A stretch of 64,000 nt of DNA from Cladochytrium replicatum. Lineage: Eukaryota; Chytridiomycota; Chytridiomycetes; Cladochytriales; Cladochytriaceae. The notes under the pieces were generated by a model, which saw nothing but the letters and a program-made list of their open reading frames with translations, had not been told where the DNA came from and did not search any database. Location: positions 62,001 through 126,000 of the forward strand of contig JAHLKD010000114.1 in NCBI GenBank assembly GCA_025526935.1. The letters are read 5' to 3'. How positions within the stretch are numbered: the first letter of the stretch is position 1; each line of letters begins with the position of its first letter. The translations under genes were made by a program, and so were the position numbers. Of this stretch, positions 46,610 to 58,003 are shown one piece after another.

Positions 46610-47318
46610 ATGGCCATGCAACCTACAACAATATGGAATTTGATGCATGATGTAAGGTCGGTTTCCAAGATGGGAAGAAGACTTCGACGACATCGAGGAC
46701 ATTATCCATCACCGTTCTCAGTACCGATTTTGGAGCATGTCCGAAGTCGTCTTGAAGATATGGAAATGGTGGTCGTGGACATTCACGTGTCGGGGACAAA
46801 GGAAGCAATTGCCAAACGCATGATCTGGAGGAAGGTAACTTGATTGCCAAACTAATTACCACAGAGCAACGTACACTCGTGGGTTGTTCTTCTTGCCAGG
46901 ATTTGTCTTGCACGTGGGAAGGTATTCAAGCCTTGAAGATAGACGGTCGGTTTCGAAGTCACCGAGTACCGAGACTTGGCGGACGACGATATAGATATCG
47001 ACGGGAGCGCCATCCTTCCATGGTACTGGTCTTTGGAAGGGAAGTTCCCGGGGACAACATGCGTAACTTCCGCACGTCCCTTTGGACGCCAGTATGTTTA
47101 CTTTCCAACTTTTCAACAGATTACCATGCCTAAGGGGAATCTATAGGATCACCGATGTATTCGTTGCGAGTTTGGAAGAACTTCGGATTGCTCCGCATGG
47201 TACTCGCAAGGTTTCACTCCTCAACCTCGCTGCGGACCGCCTTGTGGCTGCTGGAGAGCTTAAGATCTTAACTCCCATGTTCTTCTATGTTGCTAGAATG
47301 CCGCTCACAGCGAACTAA
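46610..47318 (+). CDS. Candidate three-exon gene of unknown function
   Basis: Exons 46610-46834, 46943-47091 and 47147-47318 (181 residues) are proposed. The last junction is convincing: a GTATGT donor and a TATAG acceptor join ARPFGRQ to ITDVFVASLEELRIAP, and the intron is 55 bases. Exon 2 reads VGFEVTEYRDLADDDIDIDG and PWYWSLEGKFPGTT, which looks like folded protein. Exon 1 (VVVDIHVSGTKEAIAKR) is less certain and needs a 108-base intron, long for this region. No signal peptide or membrane helix is present. I do not recognise the family. It might also be a shortened remnant of a larger gene. Confidence 0.4.
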
Positions 47319-48267
47319 GCAACATTGAGTCAACGAACTTTTCAACTCTCATTTGTAAAGTTTGCCTGCAGTGACTGCCCGGCAAAATTATGAAAATAGC
47401 ATTTTAAAAAACCTAGAATAAACCACTGAAGTTCCACCCATTTCATTTCGGTTGCTTTCCAATGTTGTGACATCATATTAAGGGGTGAAAGTTTGACCGT
47501 CTGATGTCAGCATCGCCGTCGCAAGACATTTGCTATCATCAAGATCCATCTTTACTGTTGCCGCTTCAGCGAGCTCTTTCTCAGAAGTGCCTTCCCTCCC
47601 CCCATGCCCCAAACCATCATACATTCCTGATCTGCTCGTCCGACTCGTGCCGTATGTGATGAGGCACAGCTGGTCCACGTGCACTTGTACTCGGCCGACG
47701 CGACCCTCGCCGCCAAAAAGCCGTGTTTACCCCCGCCAGACCAGAAAATCTCTAGATCCGCTGTCCGCAAGCTGTCGTGAGTTTCTTTAAATGATCTTAT
47801 ACCACAGGAGCTGATAGGAATCTCAGAGGATATCTTTGATTTTGCATCCCAACAATTAGGATCAGAGCAAGCTTATCAGTTGTAACAGACCAGGTGGGCT
47901 GCTAGTTAGAGCATACATCCATATTGCCAAACTTGCTGATTTTTCTGTTAAAACTCTCGGTTAACGTTTCAACAGCGCGGTTGTGTGGCCATAACACTAC
48001 GACTAAGGTTTTCTGCTTCTCAACTGAGTCATAGCAAGCTCTGCTCGGGAGAGACAGGTTCCAGATTCTAGATTATTGACGCTAAATTGGTGAGTACTCG
48101 CTAGCATGATTCACTGACATCTCTGATTGGGTCGATCTCGTTGGGATTGGACTTACGAAAATTCAGAAATTTGTTTACTGCAGAAGCTCATTATCGCCTT
48201 CGTCTCCAATCTCTAAGGTCTATAACCTGCTGTTCCATTTCATCACTTCTTGGCCCCTTGAATCATC
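47319..48267. other. Intergenic region
   Basis: About 950 bases with no defended gene. A minus-strand frame (47684-47478) ends in DDSKCLATAMLTSDGQTF but has no clear start or family. The final 200 bases are probably the promoter and leader of the fusion gene. Confidence 0.4.
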
Positions 48268-50948
48268 ATGACGAAGTCATCTGAGAAGGATTCGGTAGTT
48301 CTCGGCAGCAACCACTGGGAGTCTTCTGATACAATCAAGGAAATCGCAGCTTCAGCTGGCGGGCATCTGTCACCATTGCAGCATGAACATCTTCAAACTG
48401 ACGTTCCAACGGCTGTCTGCCACGGAAGAGTGGAAAACTTGGAAAGCAGGGTCCCACAACAGTGGTGGAAAACTGTCTTTGCTGATGCGATGTACCTTAA
48501 GACGGATGGAGATGTCGTAGAAGATCCAGAGATAACGAAGGACGAAGTGGCTCTATTGGAGGCTGATCCGCACATTCGAGAAATCCTTCAGAAGGGGAGT
48601 GGTGGTTCGAAAGATCAACCTGGTGAGTAGATTGATTTGGGACGGACTACGGTCGTTTGTATTTAAATACGGTCTTGTCCTTAGCAAAAGTTCTGGATCT
48701 GTGCTGCGGACAAGGTCGTCACATTATACATCTTGCAAGACAGTATCCGAATCTTCGTCTATATGGTCACGATCAGTCATCATACCTAATATCCCTTGGG
48801 GAAGAGAGAACAGCACAGCAGAACTTGGCAGCCCAGACATCATTCACTGTCGGGGACTGCCGCAAAATCCCATACCCAGATAGTTCCTTTGACCTGGTCT
48901 TGGTAATGGGGAACTCATTTGGTTACTTTTCTGATGATGACGGAGATCGGATCGTCCTGAAAGAGATCAATAGGGTGCTGGTCCCTGGCGGCCGGGTCGT
49001 TCTAGATCTTACCGACGGGCGGTACATGCGTGAAAACTTCATGCCACGAAGTTGGGAATGGATCGATGATACATGCTTTGTCTGTCGTGAGCGACAGCTC
49101 AGTAACGATGGTCTCCGTCTGCATTCTCGAGAAGTTGTGACAGTGACGACGCAAGGAGTAGTTAGGGATCAGTTCTACCAAGAGCGACTTTACAGTCGGT
49201 CAGAGATGAAGGAGCTGGTAGAGCAATGTGGCTTTATTGTGCTAGCTGATGAGCAGGCGGAAGAAGATGCCGCTGTAATAACGAGCGCAAAGGAGCTGAG
49301 CAAGCGAAAAGAAGATCTCGGCATGATGGAGCAGCGCTTGTTGGTTAAAGCCCAGAAGATGACCGTTACTGAAACATCACCCTCAAGGACCCTCGGGCTG
49401 CCTGAACACCCTCTTGATCGACGCACCGGTGCACTCACCGCTCAAGCAGCAAAGCGTGTCACAATCACTCAACACACTCCAGCACCACCTCCATTCGAGA
49501 ACCTTGTGGTTATTTTTGGAGACACTTCAAAACCATGTGTTGGAAAGTTCAATAACACATGGAACCAAGAGGACTTTGCGACTCGTCAGAATTTGCTGGA
49601 CATTTTATACGACTTCTATCCTCAGCTTTCGGAAGCAGACGACGACGCCTCTAGCAGTGCTGCAACTTCAGACAGTGGCTCACTCAGTGCTTCTACTGCC
49701 ACCAGCACCGCTTGCTCGTCTGCAGATCGGAATGCAGCGTCCGCATTGACCCCTCAGTCGAACGGACCTGTACAAGCAGCCCAACATCAGACTGTTTCAA
49801 CATCGCCTTCTGCTCAACTGGGACGACTCACCCGACTTTCGGTATTGGACTGCCACAAAACACTCCACCATACTCTTGCTACCGCCTATCCTGCTCCGTC
49901 ATTCGTGTTCAACCTTTGCGACGAAGGATTCGATAATGAAGCAACGCAAGAGCTTCACGTTCCTGCGATCCTCGATATGCTCAAAATCCCGTACACCGGA
50001 GCCGGACCCAACTGTCTTGCGTATTGCTATGACAAAGGTCTCGTTAGTCGAACCGCGCAAGCGCTCGGCGTCCCGACCCCAAAGGAAACGTACTTCTTTG
50101 CGGAGTCTAGCGCCAAGCGACAATCTATAAAAGAGGAGGGCGAGAATGTCGACGTCGTGCAACTTGAAAACTCGTCTATCACTCTGCAATCTGAGCCGAC
50201 CACCGAGGCAGAGATAGTTTCCGCATCCAAGTTGTGCTCGAAGGATGTCGATCGTTTGCACTCCATTATTACAGAGGAGATTGGATACCCGGCGTTCATC
50301 AAACCACTCCGTGGTGACAACTCTCTTGGGATTACGGCGACCCGAGCTATCGTTACCGACAAAGAAAATCTCGCAACATCTTTACACGCTATCGTTCACG
50401 ATCATGGAATTAATGACGTTATTGTTCAGGAATACTTGAGTGGAACAGAGTACACCATCGGCATGGTCGGTAACACCGGAACTGGGTTTCACTTCTTCCC
50501 CGTCCTCGAGGTTGACTACACAAAGATCATCGAGAAGCAACTTCCGCCAATTCTCGGGTTCGAGTCGAAGTGGGACCCGAATTCGCCATACTGGACCGAC
50601 ATTTCTTTCCGTGAAGCTAAGGGCCTTCCGGTTGAAGTTGTGGAGGATATCAAGCGGTGGTGTATCCTTCTGTGGGAACGATTCGGGTGTCGAGACTATG
50701 CACGGTTTGACTTCCGCGCAGACATTCCCAACCCAGATGATGCTGATGGGAAGGGGAAATGGGGGCAGCGTGTTCCACAAGTCAGGTTGCTTGAGATCAA
50801 CCCCAACCCGGGATGGTGCTGGGACGGTAAATTGGCACACATGGCCAAGCTGGAGGGTATCGAGTATAAGGATCTCATTCGGATGGTGTTGCAGGCAGCA
50901 TGGGACAGATCATCTCATGGGAGCGAATCAAACCCCACAAAACCCTGA
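48268..50948 (+). CDS. Fusion of SAM-dependent methyltransferase and D-Ala-D-Ala ligase-like ATP-grasp enzyme
   Basis: Exons 48268-48622 and 48685-50948 (872 residues). The junction G|CA restores the SAM-binding motif AKVLDLCCGQGRHIIHLA (about 119-136). The upstream piece WWKTVFADAMYLKTDGDVVED belongs to the same methyltransferase. SFTVGDCRKIPYPDSSFDLV, GNSFGYF and VLVPGGRVVLDL are its later motifs. After a linker, an ATP-grasp ligase follows. FVFNLCDEGFDNEATQEL, PAILDMLKIPYTGAGP and DKGLVSRTAQALGVPTP are typical of D-alanine-D-alanine ligases. YPAFIKPLRGDNSLGI, VIVQEYLSGTEYTIGMV and LLEINPNPGWCWDG (Glu ~822, Asn ~824) form the ATP/Mg site. A Ser-rich insert (~434-498) breaks the ligase N-lobe. 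Fungi lack peptidoglycan, so a role in making a methylated peptide or amino-acid derivative is inferred. No signal peptide. Confidence 0.88.
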
Positions 50949-51249
50949 TCACCATCGTTTTCACGGGTTGATGAAAGCAAAATGTACTTTATTGGGTTTA
51001 GACTAACGATATTTGTTGTCTCTTCTCTTCTGTGTCAATTTAGTTTCAAAATCATTTACCCTGTACACGAAACAAACGGTGAATGCTTCGAATCCTTTAA
51101 GTCTTTCTGTTTCTTTTAGGTTGTTCGTTTGATTAAAACTGACAATTTGAGACCCTTTGAACTACAATACAAAAACCCGTGAAAGACTGCGATTGCAAAT
51201 GAAATCACATGTCTTTTTACATCAGTTCATCTGAATGAAGCTTCATGTG
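50949..51249. other. Intergenic region between convergent genes
   Basis: Shared 3' flank of the fusion gene (+) and the PAPS transporter (-). Nothing else seen. Confidence 0.5.
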
Positions 51250-52756
51250 CTAAGGACACTTGTCGTCGCTGGGAACAACAGCGACTGCAATTAGCTCTAC
51301 CGGTTTGGCTATCGGATCTTTCAGATGCTTGGACGAAAGGTCCTTTTCGGCACTCTCAAAGTCCAACTCTTTGATAGTTCCATCATTGGCACGCTTGACT
51401 CTTGGAGACCCTCCTTTCCCGGTCGTACTTTTCGCCTGACTTCCTTTGTAGTAGAGTGCCGCAAACACAACAATGGCACCGATCCATTGAATGGGAGTGA
51501 GCGGATGAGCAAAGATCATTGCCGAGAGGAAAACAGAGATGAACTGGCGAGTGGTCATGATAGTGGAGAAAACGAGTGCGCCAAACTTTGAGGGATACGA
51601 GAGAATTAGAAATAAAAAATACAGGGATATAAATATACAATAGAATGGTGTACCTCTTTGATGCAGATATAGATCATCATCTGGCCCAGGCTCGAGCAAA
51701 ACGAAAGGGTCAGTGCATCCCAGATCACATCTGGGTACTTTGCTGCAAAGGCGATGGCACCGGGAATTTTGTTTGGAGGGAGGTAGCCCTTTGACAGGAA
51801 AAGATCTAAGGGAACAAGAAGAACTGGCCGGAATGGTAAGATACTAGTGGTGACCGGTCGTTGCCAGCGACTTACGTCCGACGCTGATAATCATTGAGCA
51901 CAGACTAATGTACAGCATTTGATTGTACGTTGTCATTTCGTAGCCTTTGAAGAGACGCTCTTGTGCAGTGGATGTAAAGCCGTCGAAGAACAAGTATGTT
52001 GACATGAGTATCAAACCGATGATGGTGTCGCTACGATCTGACCCGGACGAGGAGTTCTGAACCAGATTTATCGATTAATTTTTGGTTTCAGTTGTTCAAT
52101 CTCAAAACAACGTACCCCGCATGTTAGAAACAGGGTGCATCCAGCGGTGATCGCCAGTGCGGCGAAATAGTCCTTCGTGCTGTACTTGACCTTTCTGCCG
52201 CCCACGCAGCATCCAGTAGCTCCAATGATCATCACGGGAATCATTTTCGCACATTTTCCAAGTGTCTGCGTTGGGAAGCTGACATACTTGAGGGCTTCGT
52301 ATTGGGAGAATGTGCTCGCAAAATTTGATCCCGCAATGGCAAAGTAGGACAAAATCGGAGCAACGGGAAGCCATAGCGATCTCATGTTGGACGCTGGCAA
52401 AGATCCAGGTCCGGAGAATAAGATGTCTATGATGGACTTTTTGGCGAGCATTATGACGGCCACGATCACGCTGACAATCCGATTGATGAGGACCAGCAAT
52501 GCTGTGTCTTGGAACTTTTCACCGGATTCGCCTGGATTTGGAAAGGACAGGAGGTTCAAAACGCCATTTGTGTGGAGATCAGGCCAGCGATCTGTAAATT
52601 ACCATATGGTTTCGTCATGATCCTTTCCTGCATGACTCCGTAGCCAACGAACAGAGAGATCATGGAGCTGGCTACAAAGATAAGGCGAAGGAGGCGGCTC
52701 GATCGCAGTGATCCGCCTGGACAACATGCCGTTAACCTGGCACCCATTTCGCTCAT
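51250..52756 (-). CDS. SLC35B2-like nucleotide-sugar/PAPS transporter
   Basis: Five exons: 52756-52603, 52531-52116, 52056-51876, 51805-51654 and 51585-51250 (412 residues). Family marks are GYGVMQERIMTKPYG, FASTFSQYEALKYVSFPTQT followed by LGKCAKMIPVMIIG, the FDGFTSTAQERLFKGY loop, and GALVFSTIMTTRQFISVFLS followed by GAIVVFAALYYKG. These fit the SLC35B branch, most closely the adenosine 3'-phospho 5'-phosphosulfate (PAPS) transporter of the Golgi, which supplies sulfate for sulfotransferases. The related UDP-galactose transporter Hut1 is the main alternative. About ten membrane helices are visible. The C-terminal 50 residues are polar and probably cytosolic. The first intron (71 bases) was placed so that PYG continues into GEKFQDTALLVLINR, as in the family. 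Confidence 0.85.
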
Positions 52757-53091
52757 TCGTGTTGAAGAATGGCTTAGAGAACGGCGTTTTTACGAATCTC
52801 TGTTCTGTTTTCAGATTTTCAGACATGAATATGCAGGTCGTTATTCCCAAATATCCTCGCATTGCAGTTCATCCCACCTTGCTTTCCATACACTGCACAT
52901 GCTGAATTTTGTACAAATTCGGACTCCGGTCGGGGAAGATTGGCGAGGTTGAGCCACGTGGAATTGCAGTTTCGTCATCAGATGTTGCGGGTGAGTCCAT
53001 TGAGGCAGAATGAGACCGAAGCATGCTCAGCTGCGTTCTTTAAGGAGTCTGCACATGCATCTAATCCATCCAAGTTGGATGAATCTCCGTT

Positions 53092-55030
53092 GTGTACAAA
53101 ACTTTGGATGCTTTGCGAAAGAACAATGTCGACATCGCAAGTGCCGCCATCAAGACATTTGTGAGCGAGACCAGTGCCCAATCTGGGAAAGGATGCCAGC
53201 TTCTTGAAACCCGCTTCATTAAGATTAAGCAACGATGTACTCGGTCCTACCATTTTTCTCCGCTCAGCTTAAAACCATTGTGGAGTTGATTGTAGCCGAA
53301 TATTGTACATTACAAAGAACGGGACACGCGCTGGACATCGGGGGGTGGGGTAGTGAGCTAAACCCGTTGCTGAGAAGGAAACATAGCATCAGCGAAAACC
53401 TCGGAGATCTGCATTTGAACGGCACCAACACTCGATTCAACTGGATTAATGAGCCGAACGATGTTGATGGCCAAACTACCCTGCACATTGCCTCAAAGTT
53501 GGGTCGATCTGACATCCTTAAACTGATGTTTGAGACGCACATCTTTGACGACCCGTTACCTGACTCAGGTGGAAAGACGGCAGCCGATCTCGCGAGTAAT
53601 GAACAGGCTGCAGAAGTCATCCGTGGCTGATCTCGCTGAAGCACAGCATCATGAATCTTTAGAGCAAAACGGGCCATCTCAAACGGATGTCACTGGACAG
53701 TTTGCCGACGAAAGCCGTACTGAAGAACCCAGCTGGGGAAGACACTACTGCTGCACTTGCACCTCCTGCCAAGCTTGATGAAATCATGCCCTCGCGACCA
53801 TCATTGGCAGCTTCGGAAGCTTCGGGAGCTTCACTATCCAAGATGCGCGCCAGTCAAGATATCTTCTATGAAGCGCCAACGCATTTCAATGGACAACAGG
53901 CGAATAGCAAATCTTGGCGATGAAGACGAAGATGAGTTTTATGATGCGTTTGACAAAAGTCCGAAGATGCCCATCGCCGCTACTAGAGTTAACAAATGCC
54001 ACCACAGCTCCCACAAAGAACTCAAACTCTCACATCATAGAGAAGATGTTTGGGTTCGAGGTTTACAACCCAGAAGATGATGACAAAATTGTACAACCGA
54101 GGAGCCTATTTCGATTCAGCACATGGGGCTCTCGAGAAGGCAGTCGCAAAAGCTCTATTCGTTTCAGCGGACGACCTTGCGGAGTCGATGAATGGGTATG
54201 CACCGTTCAGTCAAGCTTGTACACGATTGCCTTTGGACCCCAGTGTGCCATTTGACATCCGGTGCGTTCTTCTCAAATAAATAAAAAAAAGATCGACGAA
54301 TGTTTGTAAACATTCTGACAATTCGTTCAAGCCTATATCAGTGCTTGCCATTGTGAGTCCTCAGATTACTTGTTTTGGACGGAGGTCAACTTCAAATCAA
54401 GTTCTGGGGGAAGAGCCTTGCAATTCATCCCCTGGGGTCATGCCATGTCCGACTTCGTTTATACGGTCCGAGCGCGGGGGAATGTGATTCGGTCTGAGGT
54501 ATGCAAAAAGTCAATGCTCCCTTTGGATAAAACTAAGGCATTTCGATAAAGCATTACAGCTGGAGGAAAGTGACAACATGCTTGACCAACCTCATTGTTC
54601 GGCAAGATGTGTGGATCGATCACTTTGTCGACCTCACATGTCGAGACTGGTGGACCGGCCGAAGAGGGCACCCTGACGTACAAGCCAAAGTCCGTCTGTG
54701 GATGGTTCAGCTTGGGGAAGGGGGGAGTGGTGGTGGCGAGGATTCAAGCAGCAGCTTGGAAAGCGCAGACAGCGAAATTGTGGGCGTCGTCAACGACAAC
54801 ACCGGATAGTGCGCTACGAGGTCCGCGGATACTGGGGGCATCGCGCTGATCGCCCACGTCACTCCCGGCACCACTGGATCCCGCGGGATCTCTTCTCCAC
54901 TCCGCGGACGTGGAAAGCGCAGGAGGAGATTGGGGAGGAGAGGTGGATCCCACGGTGGTTTGTGAGAGAGGCCAGCGCCTTGGAAGTGCATTTGAAATTT
55001 ACGTGTGAGTATTGGAAAATACGCAGTGTA
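53092..55030 (+). pseudogene. Ankyrin-oxysterol-binding protein (Osh1-like) relic
   Basis: Parts of an ankyrin-ORP protein appear in the right order but in changing frames. First come VYKTLDALRKNNVDIASAAIK and an ankyrin repeat (NDVDGQTTLHIASKLGRSDI, GGKTAADLASNEQAAEVI, 53450-53627). An FFAT-like motif in an acidic stretch (DEDEFYDAFD, about 53925-53955) would bind VAP proteins at the ER. The sterol/lipid domain follows: ISACHCESSDYLFWTEV, then KFWGKSLAIHP one frame over (about 54398-54430), WRKVTTCLTNLIV with WIDHF, TYKPKSVCGWF, and a final ERWIPRWF with EYWKIR. Several frame changes have no introns of normal length to explain them, and the NPLLGE and HHPP parts appear lost. Upstream to 52757 no start is clear. 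Confidence 0.6.
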
Positions 55031-55046
55031 GTTAGGAAGGAGGAAG

Positions 55047-55799
55047 ATGGCCAGAGTAGGTGCTGAATGTCCGTGATCTGCAACGTAAGACAGTTTTTTG
55101 CGGGTGTTTTAACTCTTGATCTGGGAGGGCCAGCCACATCCGAGCACGTGAACACAATGAGCACGGTTGAACTGGCGAGTTGAAAAGCGTTTCGTTGACG
55201 AATTGTTGCTGACGGGAGAAGCACTCCTTTAGGTACCAAAGGGCGAGGAGGTCGACGAGGAGGTGACATGGGAGGACCAGCAAAATATCAACGCGTTCCG
55301 TAACCTGAACGACAAGCTGGAGTCGTTGGAAACCAAATATGACGACTTGAAGGTACCGAGGGATTGTGTGCACACACACACTGCACAGACAATCATTATC
55401 TGCACTTATTGATCTGAGCGCTGACGGTGACACCTCAAATTTTTCCAGAGAGAGAAGGAATATCTTGACGACCTTTCGACCGAGCTTGAGCTCGCCGATG
55501 AAGATGAACTTATCAAGTAGGCCATTTCTCTCCATCAGCTTTCATTGCTTTGGGGTCTCCATCAGCTTTCACTGCTTTGGGATCTTAACAGTTCATCTCT
55601 TAACAGATACAAGATCGGAGATGCCTTCGTATCGCTCCCACTTGATAAATGCCAATCGAGAATAGAGTCTGAGCAGGCAAAGTTGAGCGAGCACGTGGAG
55701 GCGATGTCGTCGTCGATTGCAGATGTACATGATAAGATGGCAAAGTTGAAGGCCGTTCTGTATAGGAAGTTTGGAAAGTCGATCAATCTCGAGAAATAG
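55047..55799 (+). CDS. PFD4: Prefoldin subunit 4
   Basis: Exons 55047-55055 (only 9 bases, MAR), 55233-55352, 55449-55516 and 55607-55799 give 129 residues, the usual length. The sequence VTWEDQQNINAFRNLNDKLE, ELELADEDELI and YKIGDAFVSLPLDKCQ is the conserved beta-hairpin region between two long helices. The C-terminal helix ends AVLYRKFGKSINLEK, the family signature. Prefoldin is a six-subunit cytosolic chaperone that passes actin and tubulin to the CCT chaperonin; subunit 4 is a beta-type subunit. The tiny first exon is inferred because exon 2 has no ATG in frame and GTAGGT follows MAR; a different 5' exon is possible. The 3' end is convergent with cytochrome c1, 132 bases apart. Confidence 0.88.
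55529..55582. repeat. 27-bp tandem duplication inside the last prefoldin intron
   Basis: Units 55529-55555 and 55556-55582 read tctccatcagctttca(t/c)tgctttggg with two differences. The copies lie between donor 55517 and acceptor 55606 and lengthen the intron to 90 bases. Confidence 0.8.
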
Positions 55800-55931
55800 A
55801 GACTTTTACTTTTCATTCAGGCCGTCGTGTGGACCCCACATTTTACGCAATAAAACACCTCTCTGGTGTCAGCCGTGTATTCCAGAATCCCAAAACGACA
55901 AGAGCGACATATGAATTTTTGTGTGCAAGGT

Positions 55932-57251
55932 TTACACTTTCCGCACGCCAGCCAAGTCCGGACGGTACACGACCTTCCTGGTCTTGACGTACGACCACTT
56001 ATGCCTCTTCCACCACACCGACAATCCAATACCGATCGAGCAGATGAACAGCGACTTCAGACCCATCCTCTTGCGGTCATCGTGCTCGGGGTATGATGCC
56101 CAGCTCAGGAACGTCGAAACGTCCTTGGCAAGTTGGGATGCATTGTTGGGTGATCCGTCCTCGTAATCTACCACCTCGTCGTACAAGTTACGGGCCATTC
56201 CGATCGCACCGCCGGGGAAGTAGGGATTGTAGTGCAAGCCCTCACGGATTTTGACTCCCGCCGGAGGGTCGCAGTATCCAGTCAAGATGGAGAAGATGTA
56301 GTCCTTAAAAAAAGCATCATTCAAAAAGTGGGACAATATTTTCGTTTAGTGTGGCCACCTCTTCACCGTGACGAGCCTTGTTGATGCAGCTCATATCAGG
56401 AGGGTAGGCACCGTTGTTGGCAGCACGGGCAGCCTCTTCGTTGGGGTACGGGGATGGGAAGTAGTCAGATGGCTAATTGAGAAAGGGGATTCAGACGAAA
56501 TTGCATTTGTGGTCAAGCTATAGTTTCTTACCCTGCCCGGACGTTTGAAGTATTCACCGTTCTCGTCTGGACCGTCTGTGTACTCGTACTCGGCAGCGAT
56601 CGCCTTCACTTCAGCGTCGGTGTGAGTGACACCGATGAGGTTACGGAAGGCGACAAGCTTCATGGAGTGGCACGCAGAGCACACTTCCTTGTACACCTGG
56701 TACCCACGACGAAGGCTACAGATGACCAAGTAAATTAGTAAACGTTTTCCGACCATCGAAAAGTTCCAAAGACTCTCCAAAAAATTCGAAAAAAATCCCG
56801 ACTATGCTGGGCCCACCCCAAAGAGACATTCTACATACGCGGCGTGGTCATAGCTCTTCCAGGGCTTCCTGTGCTCCCAGGGGTAGTGTGGTGCGTGCAA
56901 ACCGTGAGCGGCGTCCGAAAAAGCCTGCGCTTCTGGAAGCAGAGGCAAGGCAATTTTCGTCATACCGAGTCCGACGATCGAAGCCTGAATTCCCTGACGC
57001 ATCTTCCAGATCCCCTCATACACTGGCTCGAGACGTTCATCGGTCAAAACGTATTCCGAAGTCAAGTAGCCGACTACACCGCACACGGAAGCTGTCTTAG
57101 CGAACCAGAGGGCGGCGTCGCGACGGGTTTCGCCGAACGGACCACCGGACGGAGTGGCGGCCGAGGGATTTGGTGCAGCCGATGCAAAGCGTTTGGGAGC
57201 GACCCTGCACGCAGCAGTGCGGCCGGAGCGGATTGAAACGGAAGAGAACAT
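55932..57251 (-). CDS. CYT1: Cytochrome c1 of mitochondrial complex III
   Basis: Four exons: 57251-56839, 56715-56532, 56472-56359 and 56303-55932 (360 residues). The Ser/Arg-rich start ([23 protein letters not shown]) looks like a mitochondrial presequence. The haem-binding motif VCSACHSM (Cys 150, Cys 153, His 154) follows [10 protein letters not shown], which is joined exactly over the first intron. The regions [56 protein letters not shown] (axial Met) and [20 protein letters not shown] are strongly conserved. A C-terminal membrane helix ([15 protein letters not shown]) is followed by the KxRKVVY tail. The protein passes electrons from the Rieske protein to cytochrome c and is anchored in the inner membrane. 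It is divergent from the phenoloxidase, with 750 bases between starts. Confidence 0.95.
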
Positions 57252-58003
57252 CTCTGTTTGGAAGGTGCGAAGAAATCGATCGACAAAGAGTGAGTCAAAA
57301 GGAAGACATGCGTATTGAGAAATTGAAAGGCTGAGAAATTCTCGATCGAATCTCGGATTTACTGGGGAGCAGCGATGCAAGAGTGCTGGTCATATGGCAT
57401 GGGATTGTTATACCTGTGTTCAGAAAGGACACCAGCACACAGACAGACACAGCCGGGTTAAGCCGACACGAAAAAGCAGGCCAGGAACCCTAGTAAGTGG
57501 TAACCCTAGCTACGATGATAGCGTAACGGATTTGGATCTGTGCCAGTACCAGTAGTACAATTCAACCAGGCACCGATCCCACAAATATGAGCACCTCCAA
57601 CATTATTATCTGCAGTCCCGTTATTAACCGGTGGGTCGGTGGGTGGGTGGCACACTGCTCCCATTCGTCAGTGTTGGATGTTGTGCGTGATTTTCGCTGT
57701 TCGTTGGCTGTTGACGGCAGACAACACGCGTATCATCGGAAAACATCACTCTCAACCACAGGCTAGCGATGATCCGCGATACATGGACCCACTGGTTGAC
57801 CCAACCGCACATCTACACGCTCTACCTCCGTCCCCCTCCCTTCCCCTGCTATTTTTAGTGTTCTATCTGCTCAGACCAACTGCCAGCCTTTATGTCACGT
57901 GCCAGCCCTGTTCTTTAATTTAACCATATCTTCTTAAAGTGCTCCTGCTACTTAAACCGTGCAGGCACCTCGTAAACTCTCCAACTTTGTATTGCATTCG
58001 GAA
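57252..58003. other. Divergent promoter region of CYT1 and the phenoloxidase
   Basis: No gene supported. The phenoloxidase frame stays open from 57959, with a possible splice acceptor (gtgcag) before it, so an upstream non-coding or coding exon of that gene could lie here. Confidence 0.45.

Noticed and set aside
47478-47790. Possible small minus-strand gene with a DDSKCLATAM... end
   Set aside because: No start codon or consistent 5' exon could be built and no family is recognised.
55817-56029. Cys-rich minus-strand frame (CGKCKPC, CRSC, YCVKCG) beyond the cytochrome c1 stop
   Set aside because: It overlaps the last coding codons and 3' flank of cytochrome c1 in another frame, its upstream end is antisense-like noise, and no known zinc-ribbon family fits.
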